Counted from the stretch's first letter, positions 33,055 through 44,263 are shown. The stretch is DNA of 64,000 nt from Marinobacter sp. LA51 (GCF_030297175.1 NZ_AP028070.1:1426001-1490000), one strand, 5' to 3'. Notes: generated from the letters alone by a model not told the origin. Made by a program: numbers and translations.

Positions 33055-33939
33055 GTGAGATTTTTTCGTGGGTTAATCAATGCCGCCTGGCCGGCTTCCC
33101 CGCGGTTCCCTTCCGGTGCCCAGGCCTCCCGTTGTGCGCCAAAACGTCTCAGCAAGCGGTCAGTGTCGGCGGCCATCCTCCTGTTTGTAGCGCTCCTCTC
33201 CGGCTGTAACACCTCCGCACTCTACCGTGACGACATCTATAACCCGCCGGTGTACTGGGGTCGTCATGTGGTGCAACCGGGTGAGACGCTTTATGGCATT
33301 GCTTGGCGCTATGGCCGTGACTATCGCGAACTGGGTGACGCCAACGGACTGGAGCCGCCCTGGAACCTGAAAGCAGGGCAGGTGCTGCGGCTAGACTTAC
33401 GCGGAACGGTAACATCCAGCAGCCAGACTAAGGTTGCGGCCAGTAAACCAAAGGCCTCATCGCGCAAACCCCGGGCCTCTACATCAGCTCGGCCGACGGC
33501 CAAGCCGACGGTAACCCGGACACCCAAGAAAGGGGCTCCATTGAAGTCCCAGAGTCAGACCGTGGCCCGAGTAGACTGGCGCTGGCCCCACGTTGGCACC
33601 GTAATTGCTGGATATTCAACATCCGGAAAAGTCAATAAAGGTATTGATATTGCCGGAAAAGCCGGAGATGCTGTAAGGGCAGCAGCACAAGGAAATGTTG
33701 TCTACGCCGGCAACGGGTTGCTTGGTTACGGTAACCTGATTATCGTGAATCACAATGAGCACTATCTGAGCGCTTACGCACACAACCGGAAGATTCTGGT
33801 GCAGGAAGGGGAGGACGTTAAAGCCGGTCAAGTGATCGCAGAGCTTGGTAGCAGTGGCACCGAACGACCCATGTTGCATTTTGAAATCCGTAAGAATGGC
33901 AATCCGGTTGATCCCTCCCACTATCTGCCAAGGCGTTAA
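33055..33939 (+). CDS. nlpD: Murein hydrolase activator NlpD
   Basis: 294 aa from the GTG at 33055. The lipobox LLSGC lies at about residue 50, later than usual; a GTG at 33163 would give a shorter signal peptide but lose the basic stretch KRLSKRS. Neither start has a clear ribosome binding site. A LysM peptidoglycan-binding domain (HVVQPGETLYGIAWRYGRD, about 71-120) is followed by a Ser/Lys/Pro-rich linker and an M23 domain (about 178-290). The M23 active-site His and Asp are not all present, as expected for activators of AmiC. It is an outer-membrane division factor. Confidence 0.92.
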   Translation: MRFFRGLINAAWPASPRFPSGAQASRCAPKRLSKRSVSAAILLFVALLSGCNTSALYRDDIYNPPVYWGRHVVQPGETLYGIAWRYGRDYRELGDANGLEPPWNLKAGQVLRLDLRGTVTSSSQTKVAASKPKASSRKPRASTSARPTAKPTVTRTPKKGAPLKSQSQTVARVDWRWPHVGTVIAGYSTSGKVNKGIDIAGKAGDAVRAAAQGNVVYAGNGLLGYGNLIIVNHNEHYLSAYAHNRKILVQEGEDVKAGQVIAELGSSGTERPMLHFEIRKNGNPVDPSHYLPRR

Positions 33940-34139
33940 TGAGCAGACGGCCCGGATGCGGTCGCTCCTGATCAACCGGCACTGACAGACAGACCACTAG
34001 AAAATAATAAAAACGGTCACCGTTGTGACCGGCCAACCAACAGATGTCCTGAAGAAGAAAAGAAGCCGTACAAAGAACGTTCGCAATAACAAGAAAGACC
34101 GAACGAACATCCAGGATGATTGAGAGGCGGGGCAAGAAA
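33940..34139 (+). promoter_or_regulatory. rpoS upstream region with hairpin
   Basis: 200 nt between nlpD and rpoS, A-rich in its second half. CGGTCAC (34014-34020), loop CGTT, GTGACCG (34025-34031) forms a perfect 7-bp hairpin. The ribosome binding site is GAGGCGGGG just before the start. In relatives the main rpoS promoter lies inside or just after nlpD; no clear sigma-70 boxes were recognised here. Confidence 0.45.
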
Positions 34140-35135
34140 ATGTCAGCAGACCAGGAAGATATGATTGTTGATCGTGTCGTGGACGAGGATGAGTCCGAAG
34201 ATCAGTTGCTTGCAGAAGAGAAGGTGGAGAAAACGTCGGCCGGAAGTGACCGGGCCGATAGCGAAGAAATTCCTACCCAGGGGCGTTATTTCACCAGCCA
34301 GAAACAGCTGGACGCCACTCAGCTTTACCTCAATGAAATTGGCTTTTCCCCCCTACTGACACCGGAAGAAGAAGTGTATTTTGCCCGGCTGGCACGCAAG
34401 GGTGAGGAATCCGGCCGCAAACGCATGATTGAAAGCAATCTGCGCCTGGTGGTCAAGATTGCACGGCGTTACGTTAACCGTGGACTGACCCTGCTGGATC
34501 TGATTGAAGAGGGCAACCTCGGGCTGATCCGGGCCGTGGAGAAGTTTGATCCGGAGCGCGGGTTCCGCTTCTCGACCTACGCCACCTGGTGGATCCGACA
34601 GACCATTGAGCGGGCCATCATGAACCAGACCCGCACCATTCGCTTGCCGATTCACGTGGTCAAAGAGCTGAACCTGTACCTGCGCGCCGCGCGAGAGCTG
34701 ACCCAAAAGCTGGATCATGAGCCCTCGGCCGAGGAAATCGCGCGCTTGGTGGATAAGCCGGTCGCCGACGTGAAACGCATGCTCGGACTCAATGAGCGCG
34801 TAGCGTCCATGGATACACCGATTGGTACCGGCGGGGAAAAGTCTCTGCTCGACACGGTTGCTGATGAAGGTGCCTCGGATCCGGCCGATCTGCTGCAGGA
34901 CAACAACATGTGCTCCTGCCTCGAGAAGTGGATCGATCTGCTCAGTGATAAGCAGCAAGAAGTCCTGTCGCGTCGCTTTGGTCTTCGGGGCTATCCGGTA
35001 AGCACGCTGGAAGAAGTAGGGCAGGAGATCGGGCTGACCCGGGAGCGGGTCCGGCAGATTCAGGTAGAGGCGTTACGTCGCCTGCGTGAAATTCTGGAAA
35101 AGGAAGGCCTGTCCGGAAACCTGCTGTTCAAGTAA
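34140..35135 (+). CDS. rpoS: RNA polymerase sigma factor RpoS
   Basis: 331 aa from the ATG at 34140 ([11 protein letters not shown]); an ATG at 34116 is in frame but overlaps the ribosome binding site. An acidic N-terminus (region 1) precedes region 1.2 ([21 protein letters not shown]), region 2 ([16 protein letters not shown], then [20 protein letters not shown]), region 3 and region 4 ([29 protein letters not shown]). It is the general stress and stationary-phase sigma factor. Adjacent nlpD is its usual neighbour and often contains its promoter. Confidence 0.97.
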   Translation: MSADQEDMIVDRVVDEDESEDQLLAEEKVEKTSAGSDRADSEEIPTQGRYFTSQKQLDATQLYLNEIGFSPLLTPEEEVYFARLARKGEESGRKRMIESNLRLVVKIARRYVNRGLTLLDLIEEGNLGLIRAVEKFDPERGFRFSTYATWWIRQTIERAIMNQTRTIRLPIHVVKELNLYLRAARELTQKLDHEPSAEEIARLVDKPVADVKRMLGLNERVASMDTPIGTGGEKSLLDTVADEGASDPADLLQDNNMCSCLEKWIDLLSDKQQEVLSRRFGLRGYPVSTLEEVGQEIGLTRERVRQIQVEALRRLREILEKEGLSGNLLFK

Positions 35136-35159
35136 TCTCTCTTTGATCGTTCTGCTTTG

Positions 35160-35188
35160 AACCGGCCGGGGTAACCCTGCCGGTTTTT
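35160..35188 (+). terminator. Rho-independent terminator after rpoS
   Basis: AACCGGC (35160-35166) pairs with GCCGGTT (35179-35185), with inner GGG/CCC, a GTAA loop and five T residues (35184-35188). Confidence 0.88.
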
Positions 35189-35336
35189 ACGTTTCAGTAT
35201 CGCCGCAAATGAGAACCAGGTTCCGCAAGACCGCCCTCTGTCGTTGCTAGAATGCGCGGACCGGGCGGGGATAAGGGTGTCGAAACCCGGTGGACGAATG
35301 AAACGCATCAATAATAACGATCAAAAGGAAAGGACT

Positions 35337-35912
35337 ATGAAGAAGGCTCTCTCAACTGGTTTTATGTCTCTTGTCATGGCTGCTGCCCTGTCGGCACCGG
35401 CCTCAGCATTGACTGTGGAAGGCGTGGATGTACCGGACACCTACTCAGCAATGGATACCGAACTGAAGCTCAATGGCGCGGGTACGCGTTCGAAGTGGTT
35501 CATGGATCTTTATGTGGGCGGTCTGTACGTGCCTGAAACCATTAATGATGGTCAGGCCATCATTAATGCCGACGAGCCCCAGGCCATCACCCTGCACATC
35601 ATCTCCGGCATGATCACCAGTGAGCGTATGACAGAAGCCACCCTGGAAGGCTTCAAAGCCTCCACTGAGGGCGACATGGCGGCGATCCAGAACGACGTTG
35701 ATCAGTTCATGGGCGTGTTCCAGGAAGAGATCAAGGAAGGTGACGTCTTTGATCTGGTGTACCTGCCTGGTGAGGGCGTAAAAGTGCTGAAGAACGGCAA
35801 GCACAAGGACACCTTGGGTGGACTGGCCTTCAAGAAGGCCCTGTTTGGCATCTGGCTGTCTGATAAGCCCGCTCAGCAGGACTTGAAAGAAAAGATGTTG
35901 GGTCAGCGGTAA
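35337..35912 (+). CDS. Secreted chalcone-isomerase-like protein
   Basis: 191 aa from the ATG at 35337 with AAGGAAAGG upstream; the longer frame from 35244 lacks a signal peptide. Residues 1-24 form a Sec signal ending SAPASA. The mature part starts LTVEGVDVPDTYSAMDTELKLNGAG and continues with KWFMDLYVGGLYVPE, matching the bacterial chalcone-isomerase-fold family. Bacterial members are periplasmic and lack flavonoid substrates; a fatty-acid-binding role is one idea. It is a single-gene unit bounded by terminators on both sides. Confidence 0.85.
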   Translation: MKKALSTGFMSLVMAAALSAPASALTVEGVDVPDTYSAMDTELKLNGAGTRSKWFMDLYVGGLYVPETINDGQAIINADEPQAITLHIISGMITSERMTEATLEGFKASTEGDMAAIQNDVDQFMGVFQEEIKEGDVFDLVYLPGEGVKVLKNGKHKDTLGGLAFKKALFGIWLSDKPAQQDLKEKMLGQR

Positions 35913-35932
35913 TCGTTGCAGCAAGTAGTAAG

Positions 35933-35959
35933 AAGCCGGCACTGAGTGCCGGCTTTTTT
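35933..35959 (+). terminator. Rho-independent terminator
   Basis: AAGCCGGCACT (35933-35943) pairs with AGTGCCGGCTT (35945-35955), followed by T residues to 35959. It ends the chalcone-isomerase-like gene and faces the convergent nth gene. Confidence 0.9.
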
Positions 35960-35997
35960 CGTTCTGATGCGGGGAGAATTGGCCCTGATCTGGTCTG

Positions 35998-36636
35998 CTA
36001 CAGATACTCGCGCTTGTCCTTGAACTCGCACAGATCCTCAATGCTGCAGGCCCCGCACTTGGGCTTTCGGGCAGTGCAGGTGTAGCGCCCATGCAGGATC
36101 AGCCAGTGGTGGGCGTCCAGCAGGAATTCCTTCGGCACCAGCCGCATCAGGCGTTGCTCCACCTCCAGTACATTCTTGCCGGGGGCAATGCCAGTGCGGT
36201 TGGATACCCGGAAGATGTGGGTGTCCACGGCCATGGCCATGTGCCCGAAAGCGGTATTGAGCACCACGTTCGCGGTCTTGCGGCCGACACCGGGCAGGGC
36301 CTCCAGGTCTTCCCGACGCTCAGGCACCTGGCTGCCGTGCTTTTCGATCAGAATGCGGCAGGTCTTGATGACGTTTTCGGCTTTGCTGTTAAATAGGCCG
36401 ATGGTCTTGATGTACTCCTTCAGCCCATCCACGCCCAGGGCCAGGATGGCCTCGGGAGTGTTGGCGACCGGGTACAGTTTGTCGGTGGCCTTGTTTACCC
36501 CAACGTCGGTAGCCTGGGCTGACAGAATCACGGCGATCAACAGCTCGAACGGCGTGTTGTAATTAAGCTCCGTGGTGGGATTGGGGTTTGCATCCCGCAG
36601 CCGGGTAAAGATTTCGGTTCTTTTTTGTTTGTTCAT
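35998..36636 (-). CDS. nth: Endonuclease III
   Basis: 212 aa. A helix-hairpin-helix LEALPGVGRKTANVVLN (catalytic Lys near residue 120), the catalytic Asp in AVDTHIFRVSNR near 138, and a C-terminal [4Fe-4S] loop of four Cys with spacing 6-2-5 (from CTARKPKC to the Cys of EDLCEF). It is a DNA glycosylase and AP lyase that removes oxidised pyrimidines. It follows rsxE by 28 nt, the conserved rsx-nth order. Confidence 0.97.
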   Translation of the reverse strand: MNKQKRTEIFTRLRDANPNPTTELNYNTPFELLIAVILSAQATDVGVNKATDKLYPVANTPEAILALGVDGLKEYIKTIGLFNSKAENVIKTCRILIEKHGSQVPERREDLEALPGVGRKTANVVLNTAFGHMAMAVDTHIFRVSNRTGIAPGKNVLEVEQRLMRLVPKEFLLDAHHWLILHGRYTCTARKPKCGACSIEDLCEFKDKREYL

Positions 36637-36664
36637 AGGAGCTGAGCTTCACCTTACCTGCGAA

Positions 36665-37381
36665 TCAGGACACATGGCCGGTTACCCGAACCCGCTTGCT
36701 GCCGCTGGCGGACGGAGTCGGTTCGGCGAGTTTGCGTCGGGCTTCCAGGTGGTTGTCGATGCCGTTCTTGAGTGCGATGAGAAGGCCCAGACCAACAAAG
36801 GCGCCGGGTGGCAGCACCATGAACAGGACATCCGGATAGCTGTCAAATGGGCGAATAACCCAGTCCGCGGCCGCCGGGCCCAGCAACAGATTCATGTCCA
36901 CAAATAATGTGCCCTGGCCAATCAGCTCGCGCATGCCGCCAAGCAGCACCAGCACAACCAGGAAACCCAGACCCATCATGACGCCATCAAGCAGTGCCGG
37001 CCCCGGACTGGTTTTCGAGGCAAAGGCATCGGCCCGGCCCAGAATCGCGCAGTTGGTGACGATCAGCGGAATGAAGATACCGAGAATCTGGTACAGCTCG
37101 TAGGTGAAGGCCTGCATCAACAGTTCGGCACAGGTCACGAAGGAGGCAATGATCATCACGAAGGCTGGCAGCCGCACCGACTCGCCGACAAAGTTACGGA
37201 TCAGGGATACCGCAAGATTCGAGCCCATCAGCACCATCAGCGTTGCCAGGCCCAGGCCAATAGCGTTGACGACTGTGCTGGTGACTGCCAGCAGGGGGCA
37301 CAGGCCGAGCACCTGAACCAGGGCCGGGTTGTTGGTCCAGAGACCGTCACGGATGATCTCGCGGGAGGTTTTGCTGGCCAT
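36665..37381 (-). CDS. rsxE: Electron transport complex subunit RsxE
   Basis: 238 aa with about six membrane helices. The N-terminus [22 protein letters not shown] and the [18 protein letters not shown] segment ([16 protein letters not shown]) are RsxE/RnfE/NqrD motifs. It forms the membrane core with RsxA and contributes Cys ligands to a proposed intramembrane Fe cluster. It starts 1 nt after rsxG. The C-terminal tail is a short basic extension. Confidence 0.95.
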   Translation of the reverse strand: MASKTSREIIRDGLWTNNPALVQVLGLCPLLAVTSTVVNAIGLGLATLMVLMGSNLAVSLIRNFVGESVRLPAFVMIIASFVTCAELLMQAFTYELYQILGIFIPLIVTNCAILGRADAFASKTSPGPALLDGVMMGLGFLVVLVLLGGMRELIGQGTLFVDMNLLLGPAAADWVIRPFDSYPDVLFMVLPPGAFVGLGLLIALKNGIDNHLEARRKLAEPTPSASGSKRVRVTGHVS

Positions 37382-37382
37382 G

Positions 37383-38084
37383 TCAGGAATGCTCCGCTGT
37401 GGTGGCTTGTCCGGCGATGGCTTCCGGTGTCAGGGCTTTGTCCCGGGGCGAGGGCGATTGTTTGGCTCGCGACCGGATCGCCTCCTGATTCAGGCGAAAG
37501 TACACCAGTGCCTCTTTCACCGCATTAACCACAGCTCGTGGCGTGATGGTGGCGCCGGTGAACTGGTCAAACACGCCGCCATTCTTCTTGACGGTCCAGT
37601 CCCGAAGCGGCGGCTCGCCCAGGGCGCGGCCATCGAAGCTGGTAATCCAGTCTGATTTTTTCAACTCAATCCGGTCGCCCAGGCCCGGGGTTTCCTTGTG
37701 GCTGGTAACGCGGACACCCAGCACGGTTCCCTGCAGGTCGATGCCCACCAGTAACCGGATATTCCCGGAATAGCCATCTGGCGCCACAATGGGCAGGATC
37801 AGGCCCACCGGCTCGCCGTTTTGGCGCGCTACCCAGGCCGTCATCTCGCCGTTGGTGGCGAGGATGTCGCTGGACGGAAGAGCGATGGTATCTCTTAGAA
37901 GTTCGTTGTCGTGGGCACTCTCCGGAATGATCTCGAACAGCGCCTTGGCTTCGGCTTTTGCCGCCTGTTCCTGAATCCGCTCGGCAGTAAGCGCCTGAGT
38001 CACCGCGATGGTGCCACCGGTAATCACCGCAAACAGCCCAAGACCTATGGCGCTGCGGCGGACGGAACTTGCCAGTGAAGCCAT
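37383..38084 (-). CDS. rsxG: Electron transport complex subunit RsxG
   Basis: 233 aa: one N-terminal membrane helix (about 12-32) and a periplasmic FMN-binding domain. The covalent FMN site is in [12 protein letters not shown], with Thr179 the likely flavinylated residue. It passes electrons between membrane subunits. The C-terminal 35 residues (after [18 protein letters not shown]) are an unusual polar tail. It is 3 nt downstream of rsxD. Confidence 0.94.
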   Translation of the reverse strand: MASLASSVRRSAIGLGLFAVITGGTIAVTQALTAERIQEQAAKAEAKALFEIIPESAHDNELLRDTIALPSSDILATNGEMTAWVARQNGEPVGLILPIVAPDGYSGNIRLLVGIDLQGTVLGVRVTSHKETPGLGDRIELKKSDWITSFDGRALGEPPLRDWTVKKNGGVFDQFTGATITPRAVVNAVKEALVYFRLNQEAIRSRAKQSPSPRDKALTPEAIAGQATTAEHS

Positions 38085-38087
38085 GAG

Positions 38088-39140
38088 TTACCCCTGAGTC
38101 CTGCCGGGCACACCGCGCCTGGCCTTGTGATGGCCATAGGTGCGGGGCGGCGTGTAGTGATCGATGAACGGCACCGCGAAATTCATCAGCAGCACGCTGA
38201 AGGCCACGGCATCGGGATAGCTGCCCCAGGTGCGGATGAGGTAGATCAGAACACCAATGCCCGCACCGTAGATCAGCTTGCCCTGGTGGCTGGTGGCGGC
38301 CGAGACCGGGTCGGTGGCGATGAAGAAGGCGCCCAGCATGGTGCCACCGGCCAGCAGGTGCAGCGACAGCGGCGCGTACTGGTCGGCGTTGCTGCCGAAC
38401 GCCAGGCTCATGATCCCGAGTCCAGCAAGAAAGCTGACGGGAATGTGCCAGGTAATGATCCGCAGGCCAATCAGCATCAGACCGCCGGCCAGGAAGGCTG
38501 CATTCACCCATTCCCAGCCTCGGGCAACGCCGTCACCGAAACTGGGGTGGCTGGTTACCTCAGCGGCGGTGAGGCTGCCGATCTTGTGTTTGTATTCATC
38601 CAGCGGGGTTGCCATGGTCCAGCCATCAACAACGGTCTGTTGGGCCGATGCGATGGCTTGCAGGGTGTCGATGAAGCTTGGGGCGCCTTGCCAGAGCAGG
38701 GCGGGATCGGCCCAGTTGGTGGTCATGGCCACCGGAAACGAAATCAGTACCAGCGCGTAGCCCACCATCGCCGGATTAAACGGATTGGAGCCCAGACCGC
38801 CAAAAAGCTGTTTGGCCATCACGATGGCCGAGATAACGGCAATGCCAGACACCCACCAGGGCGCAAACTGGGGCAGCGAGAGCCCCAGCAACAGGCCGGT
38901 CACCGCTGCAGTGTTGTCTTTCAGGAAGAACGCTATGGGCTTGTTCCGGAGCTTCAGAATGGCCGCTTCACTGGCCAGTGCGACCGCAATGCACCACACC
39001 ACATTGATCAGGTTGCCCCAACCAAAGAACAGCGTCTGGGCAAGCAGGCCGGGCAATGCCGCCAGGATTACCCAGAGCATGACTTGTGAGGTCGACCGGG
39101 CACGGCGGGCATGGGGTGAGGACTGTTGCGCAAATGCCAT
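38088..39140 (-). CDS. rsxD: Electron transport complex subunit RsxD
   Basis: 350 aa, about nine membrane helices. The segment [23 protein letters not shown] near residue 115 and MATPLD near 178, whose Thr is the expected covalent FMN site, match RnfD/Nqr[17 protein letters not shown] near 270 is also conserved. It is the largest membrane-embedded flavin subunit of the complex. Confidence 0.95.
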   Translation of the reverse strand: MAFAQQSSPHARRARSTSQVMLWVILAALPGLLAQTLFFGWGNLINVVWCIAVALASEAAILKLRNKPIAFFLKDNTAAVTGLLLGLSLPQFAPWWVSGIAVISAIVMAKQLFGGLGSNPFNPAMVGYALVLISFPVAMTTNWADPALLWQGAPSFIDTLQAIASAQQTVVDGWTMATPLDEYKHKIGSLTAAEVTSHPSFGDGVARGWEWVNAAFLAGGLMLIGLRIITWHIPVSFLAGLGIMSLAFGSNADQYAPLSLHLLAGGTMLGAFFIATDPVSAATSHQGKLIYGAGIGVLIYLIRTWGSYPDAVAFSVLLMNFAVPFIDHYTPPRTYGHHKARRGVPGRTQG

Positions 39141-39161
39141 GAATAGTGAGCCTGAGATCGG

Positions 39162-41012
39162 TTAGTCGGGTGTTTGGGTTTCGGTGTTCCGGGCCAGCTG
39201 CTCGCGGGCTTCAGTCAGCGCTTTTTGCGCGCGGTTTACCCGGTCGTGATTCTTGGCAACGGCCCGTTCCAGTTTGTCCACGTTGTCGGCCTGCTGGGCT
39301 TTGGCGTCTTCCAGCATGCCCTGCATGGTTTCAAGTTTCGCCTGTGCCTGGGTCAGCTGCTTTTCCAGTGCCTCAAGATCGGGTTTTTCCACCGCTGGCT
39401 CCTTTGGCGTAGTATGAGGCGCAGCGGCAGGTTCCTTGGCGGTAGCGGCAGCCTCGGTCTTGGCCTTTTTGCGAGCGAGGGCCTGTTGCACCAATGCCGA
39501 CTTGGCAGATCGCTCGTCTACGGCCTCGCCCTCGGCGGCGGCTTTCTCGGCCTCAGCTTTCTTCTTCGCCTGGGCTTCGGCCGCGGCCTTGGCCCGCTCT
39601 TTGCGCCGTAGTTCTTTTTCCTGCTGCTCCCGCTCCAGGCGTTCCTGGCGCGCTTCGAAACGCTCTCGGGCACGATCGGCCTTTAGCTGTTCTGCCCGCT
39701 GAACGCGGATTTCACCCTTGGCATAGCGGTAATACTGGACCAGCGGAATGGAGCTGGGGCAGACGTAGGAGCAGGCCCCGCATTCAATGCAGTCGAACAG
39801 ATTGAGGTGTTCAGCCTTTTCAAACTCGGCGGCCTTGGAGTACCAGAACAGTTGCTGAGGCAACAGTTCCATGGGGCAGGCCTCGGCACACATGCCGCAG
39901 CGAATGCACGCCTGCTCCGGCGGCGGTGCCGGCAGCTCGCTGGTGGTGGCGGCAATGACGCAGTTGCTGGTTTTTACAACGGGCACGGCGGTGGTGGTCA
40001 GGGTGTAACCCATCATCGGGCCGCCCATCACCAGCCGGTTCACCTGATCCGGCTCCAGATCGGCTTGCTCCAGCAGGTGCTGGACCGGCGTGCCGATAAG
40101 AGCCTCGAAATTACCGGGCTCGCGCACTGCTTCACCGGTGATGGTAATGGTGCGGGAGATCAACGGCTTGCCTTCAAATATCAGCTGGGAGATCGCCACC
40201 GCTGTGCCGATGTTCTGGCACATCACCCCGATATCCGCGGGAATGCCGCCGCTGGGCACTTCCATGCCGGTGAGGATCTGTATCAGCTGTTTCTCGCCAC
40301 CAGAAGGGTACTTGGTTGGTACGACCGCCAATTCTATCTGGGTGCCTTCTGTGGCGGCCCTGAGGGCGCCAATGGCCTCCGGCTTGTTGTCTTCAATACC
40401 AATCACGCAGCGTTCAGGTCGCAGCAGCCACGCCATCACTTTGAAGCCAGCTAGCACCTCCTCAGCCCGCTCGCGCATGGTCATGTCATCGGCGGTGATG
40501 TAGGGCTCGCACTCGGCACCGTTTAAAATCAGCGTTGCCACCATACGATCCCGGGGCGGGCGCAGTTTGATGTCGGTGGGGAAGCCGGCGCCGCCAAGGC
40601 CAGCGATGCCGGCGTCGCGAATCATATCCAGGACCTGATTCCGTTCCAGACTGCGGTAGTCGGCAACCGGTTGCAGCTCAACCCACTGATCTTCGCCGTC
40701 GGGGCGCAGAGTAATGCACCAGTCGGTCATGCCGGAGGGGTGTGGCACCGGTAGCTGGGCAATGCTCTCGATAATTCCGGAGGTGGGTGAATGTACCGGC
40801 ACCCCCAGCCCATTGGTGACGTCGGCAATCTTCTCGCCTTTCAGCACCCGGTCACCGACCTTAACTAATGTGGTGGCAGGCTCACCAATGTGCTGCTGAA
40901 GGGGGAGGGTTAGACGCTCCGGCAGCGCGGCTACCCGGATTGGCCGGGCAGTGGACTGGTGCTTGTTCTCGGCCGGATGGATGCCGCCGCTAAAATCCCA
41001 CAGTTGCGTCAT
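39162..41012 (-). CDS. rsxC: Electron transport complex subunit RsxC
   Basis: 616 aa. The N-terminal GGIHPAENKHQST and a GGAGFPTDIKL flavin/NADH-binding region precede two [4Fe-4S] motifs, CIRCGMCAEACPMELLP near residue 375 and CIECGACSYVCPSSIPL near 414. The last 170 residues form a Lys/Ala/Glu-rich coiled coil, an extension of variable length in the family. RsxC is the cytoplasmic electron-entry subunit. Its ATG overlaps the rsxB stop (TGATG). Confidence 0.95.
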   Translation of the reverse strand: MTQLWDFSGGIHPAENKHQSTARPIRVAALPERLTLPLQQHIGEPATTLVKVGDRVLKGEKIADVTNGLGVPVHSPTSGIIESIAQLPVPHPSGMTDWCITLRPDGEDQWVELQPVADYRSLERNQVLDMIRDAGIAGLGGAGFPTDIKLRPPRDRMVATLILNGAECEPYITADDMTMRERAEEVLAGFKVMAWLLRPERCVIGIEDNKPEAIGALRAATEGTQIELAVVPTKYPSGGEKQLIQILTGMEVPSGGIPADIGVMCQNIGTAVAISQLIFEGKPLISRTITITGEAVREPGNFEALIGTPVQHLLEQADLEPDQVNRLVMGGPMMGYTLTTTAVPVVKTSNCVIAATTSELPAPPPEQACIRCGMCAEACPMELLPQQLFWYSKAAEFEKAEHLNLFDCIECGACSYVCPSSIPLVQYYRYAKGEIRVQRAEQLKADRARERFEARQERLEREQQEKELRRKERAKAAAEAQAKKKAEAEKAAAEGEAVDERSAKSALVQQALARKKAKTEAAATAKEPAAAPHTTPKEPAVEKPDLEALEKQLTQAQAKLETMQGMLEDAKAQQADNVDKLERAVAKNHDRVNRAQKALTEAREQLARNTETQTPD

Positions 41013-41590
41013 CAGGCACTGGCTCCCTGGCGATCGGTGGCAATCACGCCACTGGTGGGCGGTGTCCAGGACCAGGTGCGGATATCGGGTTCGATGGTGA
41101 TCATATCAATGCAGTCGACCGGGCAGGGATCGACGCACAGGTCGCAGCCGGTGCACTCGCTCTCGATAACCGTGTGCATGTGCTTGGCGGCACCGAGGAT
41201 GGCATCTACGGGGCAGGCCTGAATGCATTTGGTGCAGCCGATGCATTCGTCTTCCCGGATCACGGCCACGCGCTTGGCCTGTTCGACACCGTGTTCGGCA
41301 TCCAGGGGCTGGGGCTCAACGTCGAGCAGGTCGGCCAGGGCCTTGATGGTGGATTCACCGCCGGGTGGGCACTTGTTGATGGCGTCACCATCGGCAATGG
41401 ATTCGGCGTATGGACGACAGCCAGGAAAGCCGCACTGGCCGCACTGGGTTTGCGGCAGTAACGAATCAATCTGCTCCACCAGGGGATTACCCTCAACCCG
41501 GAATCGCTCCGAGGCAAAACCCAGCAGGCCACCAAAGACCATGGCCAGAGCCAGCAGAACCAGAACAGCAATGATAATGCCCGTCCACAT
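41012..41590 (-). CDS. rsxB: Electron transport complex subunit RsxB
   Basis: 192 aa: an N-terminal membrane anchor, a four-Cys domain [14 protein letters not shown] near residue 50, and two ferredoxin-type motifs, [16 protein letters not shown] near 118 and [16 protein letters not shown] near 148. It passes electrons from RsxC to the membrane subunits. Translation of rsxC is coupled to its stop codon. Confidence 0.96.
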   Translation of the reverse strand: MWTGIIIAVLVLLALAMVFGGLLGFASERFRVEGNPLVEQIDSLLPQTQCGQCGFPGCRPYAESIADGDAINKCPPGGESTIKALADLLDVEPQPLDAEHGVEQAKRVAVIREDECIGCTKCIQACPVDAILGAAKHMHTVIESECTGCDLCVDPCPVDCIDMITIEPDIRTWSWTPPTSGVIATDRQGASA

Positions 41591-41604
41591 ACAACCCGTC
41601 TCCG

Positions 41605-42186
41605 TTACACGCTGACCAGGCCGGTAAAGCCAAGGAAGGCCAGTGACATCAAGCCTGCGGTTACCATACCAATCGCAGCACCCCGGAACGCTACTGGCAC
41701 ATCGGACACCGCGATGCGCTCACGCATGGCGGCGAACAGCACCAATACCAGGGAGAAGCCGGCAGCCGCGCCGAAGCCGTACAGGACGGACTCAACAAAG
41801 TTGTTGTTCTTGTTGAGGTTCAGCAGTGCCACACCGAGTACCGCGCAATTCGTGGTGATCAACGGCAGGAAAATACCCAGCACCCGGTACAGCAGTGGGC
41901 TGGTCTTGCGCACCACCATCTCGGTGAACTGGACCACCACCGCAATCACCAGAATGAAGGTGATGGTTTTCAGGAACGCCAGGTCCAGCGGTGCCAGCAG
42001 GTAGGTGTAGGCGAGGTAACTGCACACCGATGACAGGGTCAGCACAAAGGTGGTCGCCAGCGACATGCCCATGGCGGTTTCCAGCTTGCCCGAAACCCCC
42101 ATGAAGGGGCACAGGCCGAGAAACTGCACCAGCACGAAGTTGTTGACCAAAATTGTGCTGACCAGAATCAGCAAATACTCTGTCAT
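41605..42186 (-). CDS. rsxA: Electron transport complex subunit RsxA
   Basis: 193 aa with six membrane helices, starting [32 protein letters not shown]. The pseudo-symmetric partner of RsxE, with Cys residues in GLCPF and TTNCAVLG. In E. coli the complex keeps SoxR reduced; in other bacteria it drives ion-coupled electron flow from NADH or ferredoxin. No soxR is in the window, so the role here is open. metG lies 37 nt upstream. Confidence 0.96.
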   Translation of the reverse strand: MTEYLLILVSTILVNNFVLVQFLGLCPFMGVSGKLETAMGMSLATTFVLTLSSVCSYLAYTYLLAPLDLAFLKTITFILVIAVVVQFTEMVVRKTSPLLYRVLGIFLPLITTNCAVLGVALLNLNKNNNFVESVLYGFGAAAGFSLVLVLFAAMRERIAVSDVPVAFRGAAIGMVTAGLMSLAFLGFTGLVSV

Positions 42187-42223
42187 CGGAGTGTCTCCGC
42201 CGTTATCGGTGCGTGTTCAGCAC

Positions 42224-44263
42224 TTACATAATCCGCATGCCGGGCGTGGCACCGGAATCAGGCGAGAGGATGAAGATGTCCTCACCACCTGGCCCTGCGG
42301 CCAGCACCATGCCTTCGGACAGGCCGAACTTCATCTTCCGTGGCTTAAGGTTGGCGACCATCGCGGTTAGCCGTCCTTCCAGATCCTCGGGTTTGTAGGC
42401 CGACTTGATGCCCGCAAACACATTGCGCTCACCCTCACCAATGTCCAGGGTCAGGCGCAGCAGCTTATCGGCACCTTCAACGTGTTCTGCTTTGACAATC
42501 TTAGCGACCCGAAGGTCCACTTTCGCGAAATCGCCAAATTCAATCTCGTCCGCCACAGGCTCCAGGTCTGCTTTGGGCTCTGGCGCAGGTTTCCCGATTG
42601 CAGCCGGCAGCTCTTCCTTGGAAGCGTCGAGCATCTTCTCAATCTGTGCCATGTCCACCCGGTTCATCAGCGGCTTGAACTTGTTGATGCCGTGATTCTC
42701 CAGACGCTGCTCCCGGCCGTTCCAGTCCAGTTTGGCATTCAGGAAGGCTTCGGAAGCCTTGGCGGTTTCCGGCAGCACCGGCGCCAGGTAGGTCATCAGC
42801 AGGTGGAACATGTTGATGGCGTTGGTGCAGATGGCCTGCAGGTTCTCGTCCTGGCCTTCCTGCTTGGCAATCACCCAGGGCTGCTCGTCGTTGACGTACT
42901 GGTTGGCGATGTCCGCCAGTTCCATGATCCGACGCATGGCACGGCCGAATTCCCGGGCCTCGAAGAAGTCCTCGATCTCCTTGCCGGCCTCCACGAACTC
43001 GCGGATCTTGTCGTGTTCGGTGACGTTGCCCAGCTGTCCGTCGAAGCGCTTGGTGATGAAGCCGGCGCTGCGGCTGGCAATATTGACCACCTTGCCGACC
43101 AGGTCCGAGTTCACCCGGGCCGCGAAGTCTTCAAGGTTCAGGTCCATGTCATCGACGCCACCAGTGAGCTTGGCGGCGAAGTAGTAGCGCAGGTACTCCG
43201 GATTCAGATGGTCCAGGTAGGTGCGGGCCATGATGAAGGTGCCGCGGGACTTGGACATCTTTTTGCCGTTCACGGTTACAAATCCATGGGCCCAGACCGC
43301 GGTTGGCGTCCGGAAGCCGGCGTCGTGCAGCATGGACGGCCAGAACAGTGCGTGGAAGTTGATGATGTCCTTGCCGATGAAGTGATACACCTCGGCGGTG
43401 GAATCGGCCTTCCAGAAGTGCTCGAAATCGATGCCTTCGCGATTACACAGATTCTTGAAGCTGGCCAGGTAACCAATAGGCGCGTCCAGCCAGACATAGA
43501 AGTACTTGCCTGGTGCGTCTGGAATCTCAAACCCGAAGTAGGGTGCATCACGGCTGATGTCCCACTCTTGCAGACCAGCGTCCAGCCATTCGGCCAGTTT
43601 GTTGGCAACCTGGGGCTGGAGCGTGCCACTGCGGGTCCAGTTGGCCAGGAAATCGGCGAAGTCGGGCAACTTGAAGAAGTAGTGCTCGGACTCCTTCTCG
43701 ATCGGTGTGGCACCGGATACGGCCGAACGCGGGTTGATCAGCTCCGCCGGGGTGTAGGTGGCACCACAGGCCTCACAGTTGTCGCCGTACTGGTCCTCGG
43801 TCTTGCACTTCGGGCAGGTGCCCTTGATGAAGCGGTCGGCCAGGAACATGTTCTTTTCCGGGTCGAAGGACTGGGTAATCTTGCGCGTGGCAATATGCCC
43901 GTTTTCCTGCAACTGACGGTAGATGTACTCGGAGAACTGACGGTTCTCCTCCGAGTGGGTGGTGTAATAGTTGTCGAAGCGGATATGGAACCCGGCAAAG
44001 TCCTGCTGGTGCTCATCGCGGATACGGTCAATCAGCTCCTCGGAGGTGATGCCTTCGCGCTCGGCGCGGAGCATAATGGCAGTGCCGTGGGCATCATCGG
44101 CGCAAACGTAGTAGCAATTCTGGCCCCGCATATTCTGGTAGCGCACCCAGATGTCGGTCTGAATGTATTCCAGCAGGTGGCCCAGATGAATGGGGCCATT
44201 GGCGTAGGGCAGGGCGCTGGTGACCAGAATATCGCGCTGTTGCTTTGGACTCGCTTGCGTCAT
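42224..44263 (-). CDS. metG: Methionyl-tRNA synthetase
   Basis: 679 aa. Class I signatures HLGH (in [16 protein letters not shown] near residue 24) and KMSKSRGT near 335; a zinc knuckle [17 protein letters not shown] near 145; a helical anticodon domain; and a C-terminal EMAP-II-like tRNA-binding domain (about 575-679, starting [18 protein letters not shown]) that also dimerises the enzyme. It charges initiator and elongator tRNA(Met). It is transcribed divergently from mrp and is probably the first gene upstream of the rsx operon. Confidence 0.98.
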   Translation of the reverse strand: MTQASPKQQRDILVTSALPYANGPIHLGHLLEYIQTDIWVRYQNMRGQNCYYVCADDAHGTAIMLRAEREGITSEELIDRIRDEHQQDFAGFHIRFDNYYTTHSEENRQFSEYIYRQLQENGHIATRKITQSFDPEKNMFLADRFIKGTCPKCKTEDQYGDNCEACGATYTPAELINPRSAVSGATPIEKESEHYFFKLPDFADFLANWTRSGTLQPQVANKLAEWLDAGLQEWDISRDAPYFGFEIPDAPGKYFYVWLDAPIGYLASFKNLCNREGIDFEHFWKADSTAEVYHFIGKDIINFHALFWPSMLHDAGFRTPTAVWAHGFVTVNGKKMSKSRGTFIMARTYLDHLNPEYLRYYFAAKLTGGVDDMDLNLEDFAARVNSDLVGKVVNIASRSAGFITKRFDGQLGNVTEHDKIREFVEAGKEIEDFFEAREFGRAMRRIMELADIANQYVNDEQPWVIAKQEGQDENLQAICTNAINMFHLLMTYLAPVLPETAKASEAFLNAKLDWNGREQRLENHGINKFKPLMNRVDMAQIEKMLDASKEELPAAIGKPAPEPKADLEPVADEIEFGDFAKVDLRVAKIVKAEHVEGADKLLRLTLDIGEGERNVFAGIKSAYKPEDLEGRLTAMVANLKPRKMKFGLSEGMVLAAGPGGEDIFILSPDSGATPGMRIM